Of a stretch of 64,000 bases of DNA, positions 8,758-23,280 are shown piece after piece. The notes under the pieces were generated by a model that saw only the letters and a list, made by a program, of their open reading frames with translations, made no database searches and was not told the DNA's origin. Location of the stretch: the NCBI RefSeq assembly GCF_030813245.1, contig NZ_JAUSUA010000002.1:496001-560000 (forward strand). Direction: 5' to 3'. Position 1 is the first letter of the stretch. Every line of letters begins with the position of its first letter. The stretch is from Alkalicoccobacillus murimartini (GTDB taxonomy: Bacteria > Bacillota > Bacilli > Bacillales > Bacillaceae_D). The position numbers were made by a program, and so were the translations under genes.

Positions 8758-9100
8758 CATTTCGATATTGCAGGCTATCGTTTCACTTGCTCCTCCATCG
8801 TTTCGATTCTGCGCTCTATCGTTTCACTTGCTCTCCCATCGTTTCGATTCTGCGCTCTATCGTTTCACTTCCCCTCCCATCGTTTCGATTTCACGCTCTA
8901 TCGTTTCACTTGCTCTCCCATCGTTTCGATTCAACACTCTATCGTTTCACTCCCCCTCCCATCGTTTCGATTCAACACTCTATCGTTTCACTCCCCTCCC
9001 ATCGTTTCGATTCTGCGCTCTATCGTTTCACTTGCTCTTCCATCATTTCACTTCTGCGCTCTATCGTTTCACTTCCCCTCCCATCACATCGATTCTCCGC
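8758..9100 (+). repeat. Short-repeat array B1 (ATCGTTTC family, 20/21-bp alternation)
   Basis: The word ATCGTTTC recurs with ATCG at 8777, 8797, 8818, 8838, 8859, 8879, 8900, 8920, 8941, 8961, 8982, 9001, 9022, 9042, 9063 and 9083. Spacing alternates 20 and 21 bp, and the base after TTTC alternates too (TTTCACTT, then TTTCGATT), so the true unit is a 41-bp dimer. The array fills the gap between the NERD2 stop and the atp operon terminator. All three plus frames stay open through it, giving low-complexity Ser/Phe/Arg translations that I do not regard as genes. Confidence 0.95.
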
Positions 9101-9123
9101 TCTACATCATCCCCACCCCAAAC

Positions 9124-9163
9124 AAAAAAACTGCCCTCCACCAAGTGGAGAGCAGTTTTTTTA
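9124..9163. terminator. Terminator of the ATP synthase operon
   Basis: The stem actgc-x-ctccac / gtggag-x-gcagt with a three-base loop is flanked by A7 and T7, so it can work in both directions. It ends at the atpC stop. Confidence 0.9.
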
Positions 9164-9580
<417 letters not shown>

Positions 9581-9596
9581 TCAGCAGAGCTTGGTT

Positions 9597-11030
<1,434 letters not shown>

Positions 11031-11047
11031 TTAGATCGGCTGTATGT

Positions 11048-11941
<894 letters not shown>

Positions 11942-11949
11942 TTAGCTGC

Positions 11950-13470
<1,521 letters not shown>

Positions 13471-13514
13471 TCACCCCTTTAGTGATTGCTACCGATAGTC
13501 ACTACCGATATTTG

Positions 13515-14063
13515 CTACCGATTTCCTGCTAACAGGTTTCGTTCTAGACGGTTCAGTTGTCCTTTGATGCTGCCGTCGTATATACGATCGCCAATCCGGA
13601 TTTTGATTCCGCCAACTAGCTCTTTGTCTACCTTATTTGTTGCAATAAGACGGCTTTTGCCTGCTTTCGGCGCAAACACAATCTCAACTTGCTTTAACTC
13701 ATCTTCTGTTAATGCTTTAGCAGAAAACACAGTGGCTTCAGCAATGTTTAATAAATCATGATGTAATTTTGTAAATGCCTTAGATAGGTCAGGCACAATT
13801 GAAAAGCGCTGACGCTCAAGCAAAAGAAGTAATGTATGTACTACATCTGCCCCTACTTGCCCAGAGAAACTTTTGTTAACCAGTTCCTTTTTCGTTACTA
13901 ATGTAACTTTGGGATGGTTGATTGCCTTTAAAAGCTCCGGCGTACTCTCTAAAACGGAAGCAATAATTTCTAGCTCTTCGCCCGTTTTTTCAAGTGTCCC
14001 TTTTGACTGGGCCAATTGAAAAAGAGCAACCGCGTAACGATTTGCTACCGCTTGGTTGCTCAT
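13515..14063 (-). CDS. atpH: F1Fo ATP synthase subunit delta
   Basis: The 182-residue delta/OSCP protein caps the F1 alpha N-termini and links to the b-subunit stalk. An N-terminal six-helix bundle (NRYAVALFQLAQ) and the C-terminal signature LVGGIKIRIGDRIYDGSI are clear. Its ATG overlaps the last four bases of atpF, so the two are translationally coupled. Confidence 0.97.
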   Translation of the reverse strand: MSNQAVANRYAVALFQLAQSKGTLEKTGEELEIIASVLESTPELLKAINHPKVTLVTKKELVNKSFSGQVGADVVHTLLLLLERQRFSIVPDLSKAFTKLHHDLLNIAEATVFSAKALTEDELKQVEIVFAPKAGKSRLIATNKVDKELVGGIKIRIGDRIYDGSIKGQLNRLERNLLAGNR

Positions 14064-14554
14064 AGCTCTTCGCCCGCTTGTTTAAGATAGTCTTGGATCA
14101 ACTGTTCTTGAGCCTTTTCATCCAATTCTTTCTCAATTACTTTTTGCGCAATTAAGACAGATAAAGACGCGACCTGTTCGCGAAGAGCCACAACAGCTTG
14201 GTCTTTTTCATTTTGGATTTCAGCAATAGCTGTATCTTTCATACGGCCAGCTTCTTCTCTAGAGGTTTTGATAATATCTTGCCCCTGTTGCTCGCCTAAT
14301 TTCTTAGCATTTTCAATGATTCCTTGAGCTTCTTTTTTTGCATTGTTTAATTCTTCACGTTGCTGGTTAAGAAGTTCTTCCGCATCTTTACGATTGCGTT
14401 CTGCAGAGTCAATTTGGTCATTTACAAGCTTTTCACGTTGCTCCATTACTCCAAGAAGTGGCTTTAGAGCAAATTTGCTAAGTAACGCTAAGAGAATGAT
14501 AAAACCAATTAATTGAACAGCAATTGAACCCCATGGTATTACTAATCCACCCAT
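14060..14554 (-). CDS. atpF: F1Fo ATP synthase subunit b
   Basis: The protein has 164 residues: one membrane span at about 8-27 followed by a long charged coiled coil that forms the peripheral stalk. The sequence after the membrane segment (KFALKPLLGVMEQREKLV) is typical. It overlaps atpH by 4 bp. The upstream gap of 87 bp to atpE contains no gene. Confidence 0.97.
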   Translation of the reverse strand: MGGLVIPWGSIAVQLIGFIILLALLSKFALKPLLGVMEQREKLVNDQIDSAERNRKDAEELLNQQREELNNAKKEAQGIIENAKKLGEQQGQDIIKTSREEAGRMKDTAIAEIQNEKDQAVVALREQVASLSVLIAQKVIEKELDEKAQEQLIQDYLKQAGEEL

Positions 14555-14641
14555 GATTTTGTACTCCTTTCGTCGCTATACATAAGGAATGGCGAAGGTT
14601 CAAGCATGAACACAGTCGCCATTATTATACAGTCGTTCTAA

Positions 14642-14866
<225 letters not shown>

Positions 14867-14933
14867 TCATGTTCCTCCTAGTAATATAGTTTTTTATATA
14901 TAGTTTGTCCGAAAAACGGACGGTGTTAAAAAA

Positions 14934-15686
<753 letters not shown>

Positions 15687-16082
15687 TCACCTCTCTTTAA
15701 CAATAAATTTTCGTACACTGTCAATGAATAGCATTGCGTATACCGATGAAAAGCCTACCAAAACAAATAGTACATTTAGCCATTCTGGAAAAATAATTGC
15801 GATATACATAATGACTATTGGACAAACCATTCGGACGATAACATTCAACCCTACAAGCAAAGACATCGTACGGTTCTGCTTTAAGGCAACATGTCCTATG
15901 ATCTTTGCATCAACAAAGTTCAACAAAAGATTCACAAGCCCTGCAACCAACCCAGCAAAAATACTTAGAAACAAGATATGAAAAGAGGTAATCATAAACC
16001 CAGTCATGCAAATAGCGGCGCATACACCAAGTATCGTCGCATATCTCTTCATATTTGTTTCGAGTTCACCTGTCATGTTCAT
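15687..16082 (-). CDS. atpI: ATP synthase protein I (AtpI)
   Basis: The 131-residue protein has four predicted membrane spans. The AtpI family assists c-ring assembly and, with AtpZ, Mg2+ supply in alkaliphilic Bacillus. It overlaps atpZ by 17 bp. Two ATGs are possible: 16082, which is very close to AGGAG, and 16076, which is better spaced at 8 bp. Confidence 0.88.
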   Translation of the reverse strand: MNMTGELETNMKRYATILGVCAAICMTGFMITSFHILFLSIFAGLVAGLVNLLLNFVDAKIIGHVALKQNRTMSLLVGLNVIVRMVCPIVIMYIAIIFPEWLNVLFVLVGFSSVYAMLFIDSVRKFIVKER

Positions 16083-16299
16083 CGTCTCCTAAAAAAGGCT
16101 GAACTACCTTATACATTCCATAACAGCCTGTAAAGAGTCCAACAAACAGGAAGATGATTAGAAACCAAGGCATCGTTCCTAGTTGACGATCCAACCATAA
16201 ACCGAAAAATACGCCACCTACTAATCCCCCAACCAAGCAAGAGGAGATCATTGAAACTAATCCCGCTGTTTTCCAAAGGTTAGATTTTTGTTTCGGCAT
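16066..16299 (-). CDS. atpZ: AtpZ, first gene of the ATP synthase operon
   Basis: The protein has 77 residues from ATG 16299, which follows GGAGGCT; the longer frame beginning at TTG has no RBS. Two membrane spans (about 11-33 and 44-63 of this start) flank a short loop, GLWLDRQLGTMPW, typical of AtpZ. In B. pseudofirmus OF4 atpZ-atpI precede atpB and encode a Mg2+-related accessory pair. Its presence, the 17-bp overlap with atpI and the upstream sigma-A promoter define the 5' end of a ten-gene operon, atpZIBEFHAGDC. Confidence 0.88.
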   Translation of the reverse strand: MPKQKSNLWKTAGLVSMISSCLVGGLVGGVFFGLWLDRQLGTMPWFLIIFLFVGLFTGCYGMYKVVQPFLGDDEHDR

Positions 16300-16373
16300 G
16301 TTAGCCTCCAAACACAAGAAATCATGTAGTACTAATGATGCCCTTATGTAACCCTTACCATTTGTCCCTAGTT

Positions 16374-16402
16374 ATCGTACAATAGCGAAACCCTTGTGTC
16401 AA
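16374..16402 (-). promoter_or_regulatory. Sigma-A promoter of the atp operon
   Basis: On the minus strand a perfect TTGACA (16402-16397), a 17-bp spacer and TACGAT (16379-16374) stand about 75 bp before the atpZ start. No other strong promoter is visible within the operon. Confidence 0.8.
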
Positions 16403-16520
16403 CGGTGTTTTGCCTTGAAAGAAAAGGGGTTGCAGGAGTTGACCATGATTGTTCACACATCTGTCATATTGCCTGAAAGATATTCCATAACATACCTAAT
16501 TATCATACTTAATTAAATTA

Positions 16521-16560
16521 AAAAACTCAAGAGAAAACGCTTTCTCTTGAGAACTTTTTT
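16521..16560. terminator. Bidirectional terminator between the subtilase gene and the atp promoter
   Basis: An 11-bp stem, ctcaagagaaa / tttctcttgag, with loop acgc is flanked by A and T runs. It lies 12 bp past the subtilase stop. Confidence 0.9.
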
Positions 16561-16571
16561 CTTATATTTCA

Positions 16572-18809
16572 TCATTCTTCATCAATTTGGATCATAGATT
16601 CGATAATATCCTGTCGACCTTCTTGCTTTGCAAAAACTAATGCTTTGTACATTCCAGGCGGAAGACTGACATCTGTCATCTCTGCTTGAACCATGCCTCG
16701 GTCTGTATGATCTCTGGTTTCAAGGTACGTAATGAATTGGAACGTGTCAGGATCGTACAGTGCAATACCTGACTCCTCAGCACCTCCAGGGAGATAGTAT
16801 TCATATCTATAGGTATTTGGTTTATCTCCGTGCACAAACTGAAAGGCCATGACCCTTGGATAATCAGGTTCTTCCATAAATAAGATGTATGGAACAAGAA
16901 TGTCTTCTCTTCCCCCTGTAATTTTAATATGGTCATAGTGAATACCTTCCCCTAAAATAGAAGGCATCAGATCCAGAGAAAGCGTGACTTCTTGTTTCTC
17001 CTTTGGCTTTAATGTGATGGCTGACGGCGCATGCCACTCCATTCCATCGAGAAGCACAAAGGGTGGATCGATATGGTACGTATTAGTCTGATCACTCTGG
17101 TTTTCGACAGTAAAGGTCACTGAGCGTTTTTCACGGACATCATTTTTCGACCATTTCCCAAACGTAACCGCTGCTGGATACACTAGAGTATCTAACTTAA
17201 GCGCCTTATCTACTTGCAGACGACCTGCTCCCTGCTCGTGTGGCGCATACGGTTTATTCTCTTTGTTCATTAGTTGCTTAGCTGAATTCATCAACGCAGC
17301 TTTCACTTGTTCTGGTGTCCAGTCTGGATGAGCTTGCACAAGTAACGCCGCAGCACCTGCAACATGAGGGGATGACATGCTCGTTCCATCAAGTCCGGTA
17401 TAGCCACCTGGTACCGTACTATCAATACTCATTCCCGGTGCCACAAGATCTGGTTTCACTTCCCACGAGAACGTAACTGGCCCACGCGAACTAAACGGCG
17501 CTAAAAAGTCCTGTTCTTTTCTGTACATCGTTCGAATGGTTGAAGAGTGGGTAGACTCTAGTTCGTTAAGTAGCCATTCACCATCTTCTTGGCTTAACGT
17601 ACCTGCGGGCAGCGAGCTCGGTTGTTCTAATCCACCTACAAATGAGCCTGACGTATTGTTATAAATCAACACGCCGACAGCACCAGCTTTTACTGCTGCC
17701 TTCACTTTCTCTTGAAAGGATATTCGCCCGCGCTTTACTAACGCAATCCGACCGCGAACCTCAACTTCACTATAGTCATCTTCCATGCCATAACCTGCAG
17801 GCACAAATTCAAAATCGCGTGTAAGCGTCCACCTCTCAGCTCCTTTTAACGCATTTAATTCCAATTCTTTATCTTTACTTGGAATCGTAATGTAAGGCGT
17901 CTGCATAGGCGGAGCCGAGGCTCCAACTGAAATGGCTTTTTGTGCGGTCCCAGGTGACCCGACCGTCCACATCCCTGGCCCGCTATTGCCACTTGATGTG
18001 ACAGCAACCACACCTGCGTCCACTGCTTTGTCTAGAGCTAAGCTGGTGGGCCAATCCGGTCCATTCACTGTATTTCCTAGTGAAAGGTTCAGAACATCCA
18101 CATCGTCTTCCACTGCCTTCTCTATCGCTTCAATGACTTGTTCCGTTGTCCCTTGTCCTCCTGGTCCAAGTGCACGATAGGCATAGATCTCCGCCTCAGG
18201 AGCGACACCCTGCACTCGGCCATTTGCAGCGATAATACCTGCCACATGTGTTCCATGAAGCGTTGGCGGACCTTGCCTCGCTAGTGTTTCCATCGGATCA
18301 CCATCCGAATCAATAAGGTCATAGCCACCCTTGTAGTTCTGCATTAAGTCAGGATGAGTATAATCAATGCCTGTATCGATGACCGCTACCTTTACCCCTT
18401 CACCCGTCAGCCTATGTCCGGATTCATCCAACATACCGCGAACAGAACCCGCTCCAATAAAAGGAACACTCTCCTCTAAAGCCGCTTGGTAGGTTGCCAC
18501 TTCATCTACTCGCTCTACATACTTTAATGCCTTTACCGAAGCCAAATCTTTTTTAGGCACACTTAATGAAAACCCATTATATAAAGTGGAGAATGTCTTT
18601 CGAATAACACCGGTCGGAACCTGTGTCGACACCTCTTCTATCGCCTCACTCAAATTACCTTCTTTCGCTCCTACAATCACAACCGTATCAGATGTCTCTT
18701 CTGCGATGGAAGTCTGAACTGGGAGATCAGGGTACAGAACCTCAGCCGTTGCAGAAAAGGGAGTGAATCCACCTATAATGAGTACTAAACAAATCGCCGT
18801 CTTCTTCAT
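16572..18809 (-). CDS. Secreted subtilisin-family serine protease with PA insert (Vpr-like)
   Basis: The ATG at 18809 follows GGGGAGGTG; the upstream GTG lies within that RBS. The 745 residues hold a signal peptide (about 1-22), an inhibitor-I9-like propeptide, and a peptidase S8 domain with catalytic D145 (AVIDTGID), H185 (HGTHVAG) and S477 (GTSMSSPHVAG). N275 (SSGNSGP) is the oxyanion residue. A PA domain (about 335-430) interrupts the catalytic domain, and a beta-rich tail follows, as in B. subtilis Vpr (806 residues). It is monocistronic. It stands between the atp operon and upp, where B. subtilis has no such protease, so it is probably a local insertion. It presumably degrades external protein for nutrients. 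Confidence 0.9.
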   Translation of the reverse strand: MKKTAICLVLIIGGFTPFSATAEVLYPDLPVQTSIAEETSDTVVIVGAKEGNLSEAIEEVSTQVPTGVIRKTFSTLYNGFSLSVPKKDLASVKALKYVERVDEVATYQAALEESVPFIGAGSVRGMLDESGHRLTGEGVKVAVIDTGIDYTHPDLMQNYKGGYDLIDSDGDPMETLARQGPPTLHGTHVAGIIAANGRVQGVAPEAEIYAYRALGPGGQGTTEQVIEAIEKAVEDDVDVLNLSLGNTVNGPDWPTSLALDKAVDAGVVAVTSSGNSGPGMWTVGSPGTAQKAISVGASAPPMQTPYITIPSKDKELELNALKGAERWTLTRDFEFVPAGYGMEDDYSEVEVRGRIALVKRGRISFQEKVKAAVKAGAVGVLIYNNTSGSFVGGLEQPSSLPAGTLSQEDGEWLLNELESTHSSTIRTMYRKEQDFLAPFSSRGPVTFSWEVKPDLVAPGMSIDSTVPGGYTGLDGTSMSSPHVAGAAALLVQAHPDWTPEQVKAALMNSAKQLMNKENKPYAPHEQGAGRLQVDKALKLDTLVYPAAVTFGKWSKNDVREKRSVTFTVENQSDQTNTYHIDPPFVLLDGMEWHAPSAITLKPKEKQEVTLSLDLMPSILGEGIHYDHIKITGGREDILVPYILFMEEPDYPRVMAFQFVHGDKPNTYRYEYYLPGGAEESGIALYDPDTFQFITYLETRDHTDRGMVQAEMTDVSLPPGMYKALVFAKQEGRQDIIESMIQIDEE

Positions 18810-18897
18810 TTCTCGCACCTCCCCAACGTGACATATTCTATGTAGTATGAGGGAATAAACCGCACATTATACACCGCGTTTGACGAGTAAAATGAAA

Positions 18898-18935
18898 CAA
18901 AAAAAAAGACCCAGACGATCGTTCCATCGTCTGAA
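18898..18935 (-). terminator. Terminator of upp
   Basis: A stem, CAGACGAT / ATCGTCTG, is followed on the minus strand by GGTC and a run of T. It lies 18 bp past the upp stop. Confidence 0.85.
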
Positions 18936-18952
18936 TCCTATTTTACCTTCTA

Positions 18953-19582
18953 TTATTTCGTACCAAATAATCGATCTCCAGCGTCACCTAGACCTGGCAC
19001 AATATAACCATGATCATCAAGCTTCTCGTCCATTGCCGCTAAATACACGTCCACATCAGGATGCGCTTCATTTAAGGCTTTTACCCCTTCAGGAGCAGCA
19101 ACTAAACACATTAGCTTAATATTGGTTGCTCCACGCTTCTTAATACTAGCAATCGCATCAATGGCAGAACCACCCGTCGCAAGCATTGGATCGATGACGA
19201 TAAAATCACGTTCCTCCACATCATTCGGAAGCTTGACATAATACTCAACCGGCTTTAACGTCTCAGGATCACGATACAAACCAACATGCCCAACTTTCGC
19301 CGCTGGTATCATACGTAAAATCCCATCAGTCATTCCTAATCCCGCACGTAAAATTGGCACAACACCCAATTTCTTACCAGCAATTCGATTGGCTACAGCA
19401 GGACCAACAGGCGTCTCAACCGTTGTCTCTTCAAGTGACAAATCACGAGTAATCTCAAAAGCCATCAGTGCCGCAACTTCCTCAACCAACTCACGAAACT
19501 CCTTCGTACCAGTCTGCTTATCACGTATGTATGATAATTTATGCTGAATGAGAGGGTGATCAAAAACAAATACTTTACTCAT
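18953..19582 (-). CDS. upp: Uracil phosphoribosyltransferase
   Basis: This is a 209-residue pyrimidine salvage enzyme that makes UMP from uracil and PRPP. The start is ATG 19582 ([10 protein letters not shown]) after AAAAGGAGC; the longer frame lacks an RBS. The PRPP loop [12 protein letters not shown] and the uracil-binding [13 protein letters not shown] near the C-terminus are present. In B. subtilis glyA-upp are adjacent; here 1.2 kb of repeat array separates them. Confidence 0.97.
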   Translation of the reverse strand: MSKVFVFDHPLIQHKLSYIRDKQTGTKEFRELVEEVAALMAFEITRDLSLEETTVETPVGPAVANRIAGKKLGVVPILRAGLGMTDGILRMIPAAKVGHVGLYRDPETLKPVEYYVKLPNDVEERDFIVIDPMLATGGSAIDAIASIKKRGATNIKLMCLVAAPEGVKALNEAHPDVDVYLAAMDEKLDDHGYIVPGLGDAGDRLFGTK

Positions 19583-19689
19583 GGCAATCGCTCCTTTTAA
19601 TGGACTTTCCTTAAAGCATTCTAGCTGAAACAAGCCCCTTGTTCAAGTCTGAATACTTTAAAAGGGGAATTCTGTGTGTGGGAAGTGAG

Positions 19690-20755
19690 TTCTTTTGGTG
19701 TTTGTGGTGGGGTTCTTGGTGGGGTTCTTGGTGGGGTGCTCGGGTTCTTGGTAAATCTCCACTTCGTCTTGATCCCACACTCATCCTTCTTGCTAAACGC
19801 CCACGACTCCATTCTGATATAAAAATGTCCATTTTTGTTCCTTACGTCATTGGAATTTAACGATTTAGTTCCTGGCTCTTGGTAAGTGGTGCTTCTCTCT
19901 TCGTAAAAGTGGTCCGGCGCTTGGTATCAGGTTCCTGCTCTTGGTATTTTGGATTTGCTCTTGATTGAGGGGCCTTCTCTCTTTGTATCGGGCTCTCCCT
20001 CTTAATAAATCCTCTTCCCTCTTGACCCGGAGCACATCGCTCTTGCTAAGACGCTCGGGGGCTTGGTGTGTCTCCACTTCGTCTTGATTCTACACTCATC
20101 CTTCTTGCCAAACGCCCACGGCTCCATTCTGATATAAAAATGTCCATTTTTATTCCTTAGGTCATTGGAATTCAATGATTTCGTTTTTGGCTCTTGGTAA
20201 GAGGTGCTTCTCTCTTTCGTATAAGTGGTCGGGCGCTTGGTATCAGGTGTCCGCTCTTGGTATTTTGGATTTGCTCTTGATTGAGGGGCCTTCTCTCTTT
20301 GTATCGGGCTCTCCCTCTTAATAAATCCTCTTCCCTCTTGAATCGGAACACATCGCTCTTGCTAAGACGCTCGGGCGCTTGGTATGTCTCCACTTCATCT
20401 TGATTCTACACTCATCCTTCTTGCTAAACGCCCACAATACATTCTGATATAAAAATGTCCATTTTTATTCCTTAGGTCATTGGAATTTAATGATTTCGTT
20501 CCTGGCTCTTGGTAAGAGGTGCTTCGCTCTTGGTAATAGTGGTCAGGCGCTTGGTATCAGGTGTCCGCTCTTGGTATTTTGGATTTGCTCTTGATTGAGG
20601 GGTCTTCTCTCTTTGTATCGGGCTCTCCCTCTTAATAAATCCTCTTCCCTCTTGAATCGGAACACATCGCTCTTGCTAAGACGCTCCGGCGCTTGGTAAA
20701 TCTCCACTTCGTCTTGATTCCATAATCATTCTTCTTGCCAAACGCTGCCCACTCC
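19690..20755 (+). repeat. Short-repeat array A2 (CTCTTGRT family) with about 315-bp higher-order units
   Basis: Words of the A family (CTCTTGGTA, CTCTTGATT, TCTTGCTA and so on) recur about every 20 bp. They are packed in three near-identical tandem units of about 315 bp; the landmark TCTCCACTTCRTC is at 19757, 20071, 20387 and 20701. Each unit also holds an 80-bp AT-rich insert without A words. That insert carries the inverted repeat AAAAATG-TC-CATTTTT and a second one around GGAATT (CATTG-GAATT-CAATG in the middle copy). Small minus-strand frames here are translations of the repeat. Confidence 0.92.
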
Positions 20756-20769
20756 TCCCCCACATATCA

Positions 20770-20813
20770 CAAAAACCTCCCGCTCCGCACTTATGCGGAA
20801 CAGGAGGTTCTGT
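20770..20813 (-). terminator. Terminator of glyA
   Basis: An imperfect stem, AACCTCC..TCCGCA / TGCGGA..GGAGGTT, is followed on the minus strand by TTTTTG. It ends 6 bp before the glyA stop. Confidence 0.8.
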
Positions 20814-20818
20814 ATGTT

Positions 20819-22072
20819 TTATAGATTTGGATACATTGGGTATTTTGCAGTTAGGTTTGCGACACGTGCGCGCACTTGCTCTGCTACTTCTTCGTCTTCT
20901 ACGTTTTTCAGTGTCAACGCAATGAGTTTCCCGACTTCTTCCATTGCTTCTGCATCAAATCCGCGAGATGTTACAGCTGCTGTTCCTAGGCGGATACCGC
21001 TTGTAACAAATGGGCTTTGTGGGTCAAATGGAATGGTGTTTTTATTTGTAGTAATACCTACGTGGTCTAGTGCTTTTTCTGCTACTTTTCCAGTAAGTTC
21101 AAGTGATTGAAGATCCATTAATAATAGGTGGTTATCTGATCCGCCTGAAACGAGATTAATGCCTTCAGCTTGAAGGGCTTCTCCTAGGCGTTTTGAGTTA
21201 TCAATGACATTTTGAGCGTATGTTTTAAATTCTGGTTGAAGTGCTTCTCCAAATGCCACAGCTTTTGCTGAGATAACGTGCATAAGTGGTCCACCTTGAA
21301 TACCAGGGAAGATTGATTTATTTAGAGCTTTGCCGTATTTTTCACCGATTTCTTCGTTGGTTAAAATAATCCCGCCACGTGGTCCACGAAGGGTTTTGTG
21401 AGTCGTTGATGTGACAAAGTGGGCATGAGGAACTGGGTTTTGGTGTAAGCCAGCTGCTACTAGACCTGCAATGTGAGCCATATCAACCATTAGGTAAGCG
21501 CCAACTTCATCAGCGATTTCACGGAACTTAGCAAAGTCAATTGCACGTGGGTACGCACTTGCACCTGCAACAATCATTTTTGGTTTGTGTTCTTTCGCTA
21601 ATTCGCGAACAACATCATAATCAATCAGTTGTGTTTCTTTATCCACACCATATTCAACGAAATTATATTGAACACCACTGAAGTTTACAGGGCTACCATG
21701 AGTTAAGTGACCGCCGTGAGAAAGGTTCATCCCAAGAACAGTATCTCCTTGCTCAAGCACTGTAAAGTATACAGCCATGTTTGCTTGGGCTCCTGAGTGG
21801 GGCTGGACGTTTGCATAAGCTGAACCAAAGATTTGATTTACTCGTTCTTGTGCAATTTCTTCTACGATGTCGACATATTCACAGCCACCATAGTAACGAC
21901 GACCTGGGTAACCCTCTGCATATTTGTTTGTTAATACAGAACCCTGAGCCTCCATTACCGCTTCACTAACAAAGTTCTCAGAGGCGATCAATTCAATTTT
22001 ATCGCGCTGACGACCTAGCTCCAAATTGATTGCTTCTAGAATTTTCGGATCTTGCTTCTTTAGATTCTCCAT
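20819..22072 (-). CDS. glyA: Serine hydroxymethyltransferase
   Basis: The 417-residue PLP enzyme converts serine and tetrahydrofolate to glycine and methylene-THF. The start is ATG 22072 (MENLKKQDP) after GAGGGG; six upstream codons are discarded. The PLP lysine lies in [11 protein letters not shown], and YGGCEYVD and PHSGAQAN are typical. A PurR-like half site (aaaaCCGAATgag) lies about 30 bp upstream; B. subtilis glyA is PurR controlled, but the second half is not clear here. Confidence 0.97.
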   Translation of the reverse strand: MENLKKQDPKILEAINLELGRQRDKIELIASENFVSEAVMEAQGSVLTNKYAEGYPGRRYYGGCEYVDIVEEIAQERVNQIFGSAYANVQPHSGAQANMAVYFTVLEQGDTVLGMNLSHGGHLTHGSPVNFSGVQYNFVEYGVDKETQLIDYDVVRELAKEHKPKMIVAGASAYPRAIDFAKFREIADEVGAYLMVDMAHIAGLVAAGLHQNPVPHAHFVTSTTHKTLRGPRGGIILTNEEIGEKYGKALNKSIFPGIQGGPLMHVISAKAVAFGEALQPEFKTYAQNVIDNSKRLGEALQAEGINLVSGGSDNHLLLMDLQSLELTGKVAEKALDHVGITTNKNTIPFDPQSPFVTSGIRLGTAAVTSRGFDAEAMEEVGKLIALTLKNVEDEEVAEQVRARVANLTAKYPMYPNL

Positions 22073-22192
22073 TACCCATTCCCCTCTCAAAAACCGCTCT
22101 CATTCGGTTTTAGACTATTTCTATTAAGATTCAACTTTATACTATCACATTACAAAGAGTATTTCCGTAACATTTGACGAAATTCCTGAAAA

Positions 22193-22756
22193 TCATTCTG
22201 TTTTTGGCGATTCGTATACTGCTCGTATCCCACCAATTAGTTTCGGTCGAGTGATGGCCATTGTCACATGAGCAGCTCCAATTTCTTTGATTTGGCTACG
22301 AACCGGTATGGCCACCTTTTTTAAATGCATACCAATAAACGTATCACCAATATCAATTCCAGCATCGGCACGAATCTCTTCAACTAAAACTGGGTTAGTC
22401 ATTTTGGAAAAAGCGTATTCAGCCATTGCGCCACCGGCCTTGCGAATTGGAATGGCTGAAACGGGCTCATAGCCCCTCGCTTTGGCAGAGCTTGCTTCGA
22501 GTACAAGGGCCCGGTTGAGATGTTCACAACATTGGAAGGCGAGCTCAATTCCTGTTCTTTCTTTAAAGTGTAGCAACGTTTGGTAAATAGCTGTCGCTAC
22601 TTCTTCTGAGCCATGTGTGCCAATGTGTTCACCTATTACTTCACTTGTACTGGTACCAATGACCAATAAATCACCTGTTGAAAGTGGTTTAACCTTGTAC
22701 AAATCTTCAAGCAGTGTAGAAAGTGATAACTGAATGGATTCAGGTGAGATACTCAT
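22193..22756 (-). CDS. ywlG: YwlG family protein (UPF0340 / TIGR01440)
   Basis: This 187-residue protein is conserved in Bacillaceae at this position between rpiB and glyA. It has a Gly-rich stretch ([20 protein letters not shown]) and a central conserved [12 protein letters not shown] segment. The biochemical role is unknown. The ATG follows GGAGGAG, and the gene starts 13 bp after rpiB, so they form an operon. Confidence 0.85.
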   Translation of the reverse strand: MSISPESIQLSLSTLLEDLYKVKPLSTGDLLVIGTSTSEVIGEHIGTHGSEEVATAIYQTLLHFKERTGIELAFQCCEHLNRALVLEASSAKARGYEPVSAIPIRKAGGAMAEYAFSKMTNPVLVEEIRADAGIDIGDTFIGMHLKKVAIPVRSQIKEIGAAHVTMAITRPKLIGGIRAVYESPKTE

Positions 22757-22769
22757 TTATAGGCTCCTC

Positions 22770-23207
22770 CTAACACTCGTAGCTTGAAACTTTGCCAATT
22801 CGTGTGGCATGGCGTCCGCCTTCAAAATCTGTTTGCAACCAAGTACGCGCAATTTCAATGGCTATACCAGGGCCAACCACTCGCTCTCCCATTGCAAGCA
22901 TATTGCTGTCATTATGCTCTCGTGTCATCTTCGCTGAGAAGAGATCATGAACAAGTGCACAGCGAATGCCTTTTACTTTATTGGCAGCAATCGACATACC
23001 AATGCCTGTCCCACAAATTAAAATACCACGATCAAAACTTCCGTCTGCAACCTTCTCAGCAGCTGGAAAAGCGTAGTCAGCGTAGTCCACGGATGCTTTG
23101 CTATTTGGTCCGAAATCTTCACATTCATGGCCAAGTTCAACAATGACTTCTTTAATGCTTTCTTTTAGATCAACACCTGCATGGTCTGAAGCAATGGCAA
23201 TTTTCAT
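22770..23207 (-). CDS. rpiB: Ribose-5-phosphate isomerase B (YwlF)
   Basis: The protein has 145 residues from ATG 23207 (MKIAIASDHAG) with AAAGGTGG upstream; the in-frame GTG four codons earlier overlaps the RBS. The catalytic Cys sits in LICGTGIGMSIAANK, and the phosphate-binding His and Arg residues in HDLFSAKMTREHND are present. It interconverts ribose-5-P and ribulose-5-P. It is cotranscribed with ywlG. Confidence 0.93.
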   Translation of the reverse strand: MKIAIASDHAGVDLKESIKEVIVELGHECEDFGPNSKASVDYADYAFPAAEKVADGSFDRGILICGTGIGMSIAANKVKGIRCALVHDLFSAKMTREHNDSNMLAMGERVVGPGIAIEIARTWLQTDFEGGRHATRIGKVSSYEC

Positions 23208-23238
23208 CAGGGGTACCACCTTTGTCTGTTTGGATTCG

Positions 23239-23273
23239 CAAAAAAACGCCCGATTCAGTCAGGCGTTTTTTAA
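23239..23273 (-). terminator. Terminator of the chemoreceptor gene
   Basis: The stem ACGCCTGA / TCGGGCGT (one G-U pair) on the minus strand is followed by T7. It separates the chemoreceptor gene from rpiB. Confidence 0.85.
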
Positions 23274-23280
23274 CATGTAG

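Noticed and set aside
19865-20393. Two similar minus-strand ORFs of 70 and 73 codons (METHQAPERL and METYQAPERL)
   Set aside because: Both are the A2 tandem unit read in one frame; similarity comes from the DNA repeat and there is no RBS or codon bias.
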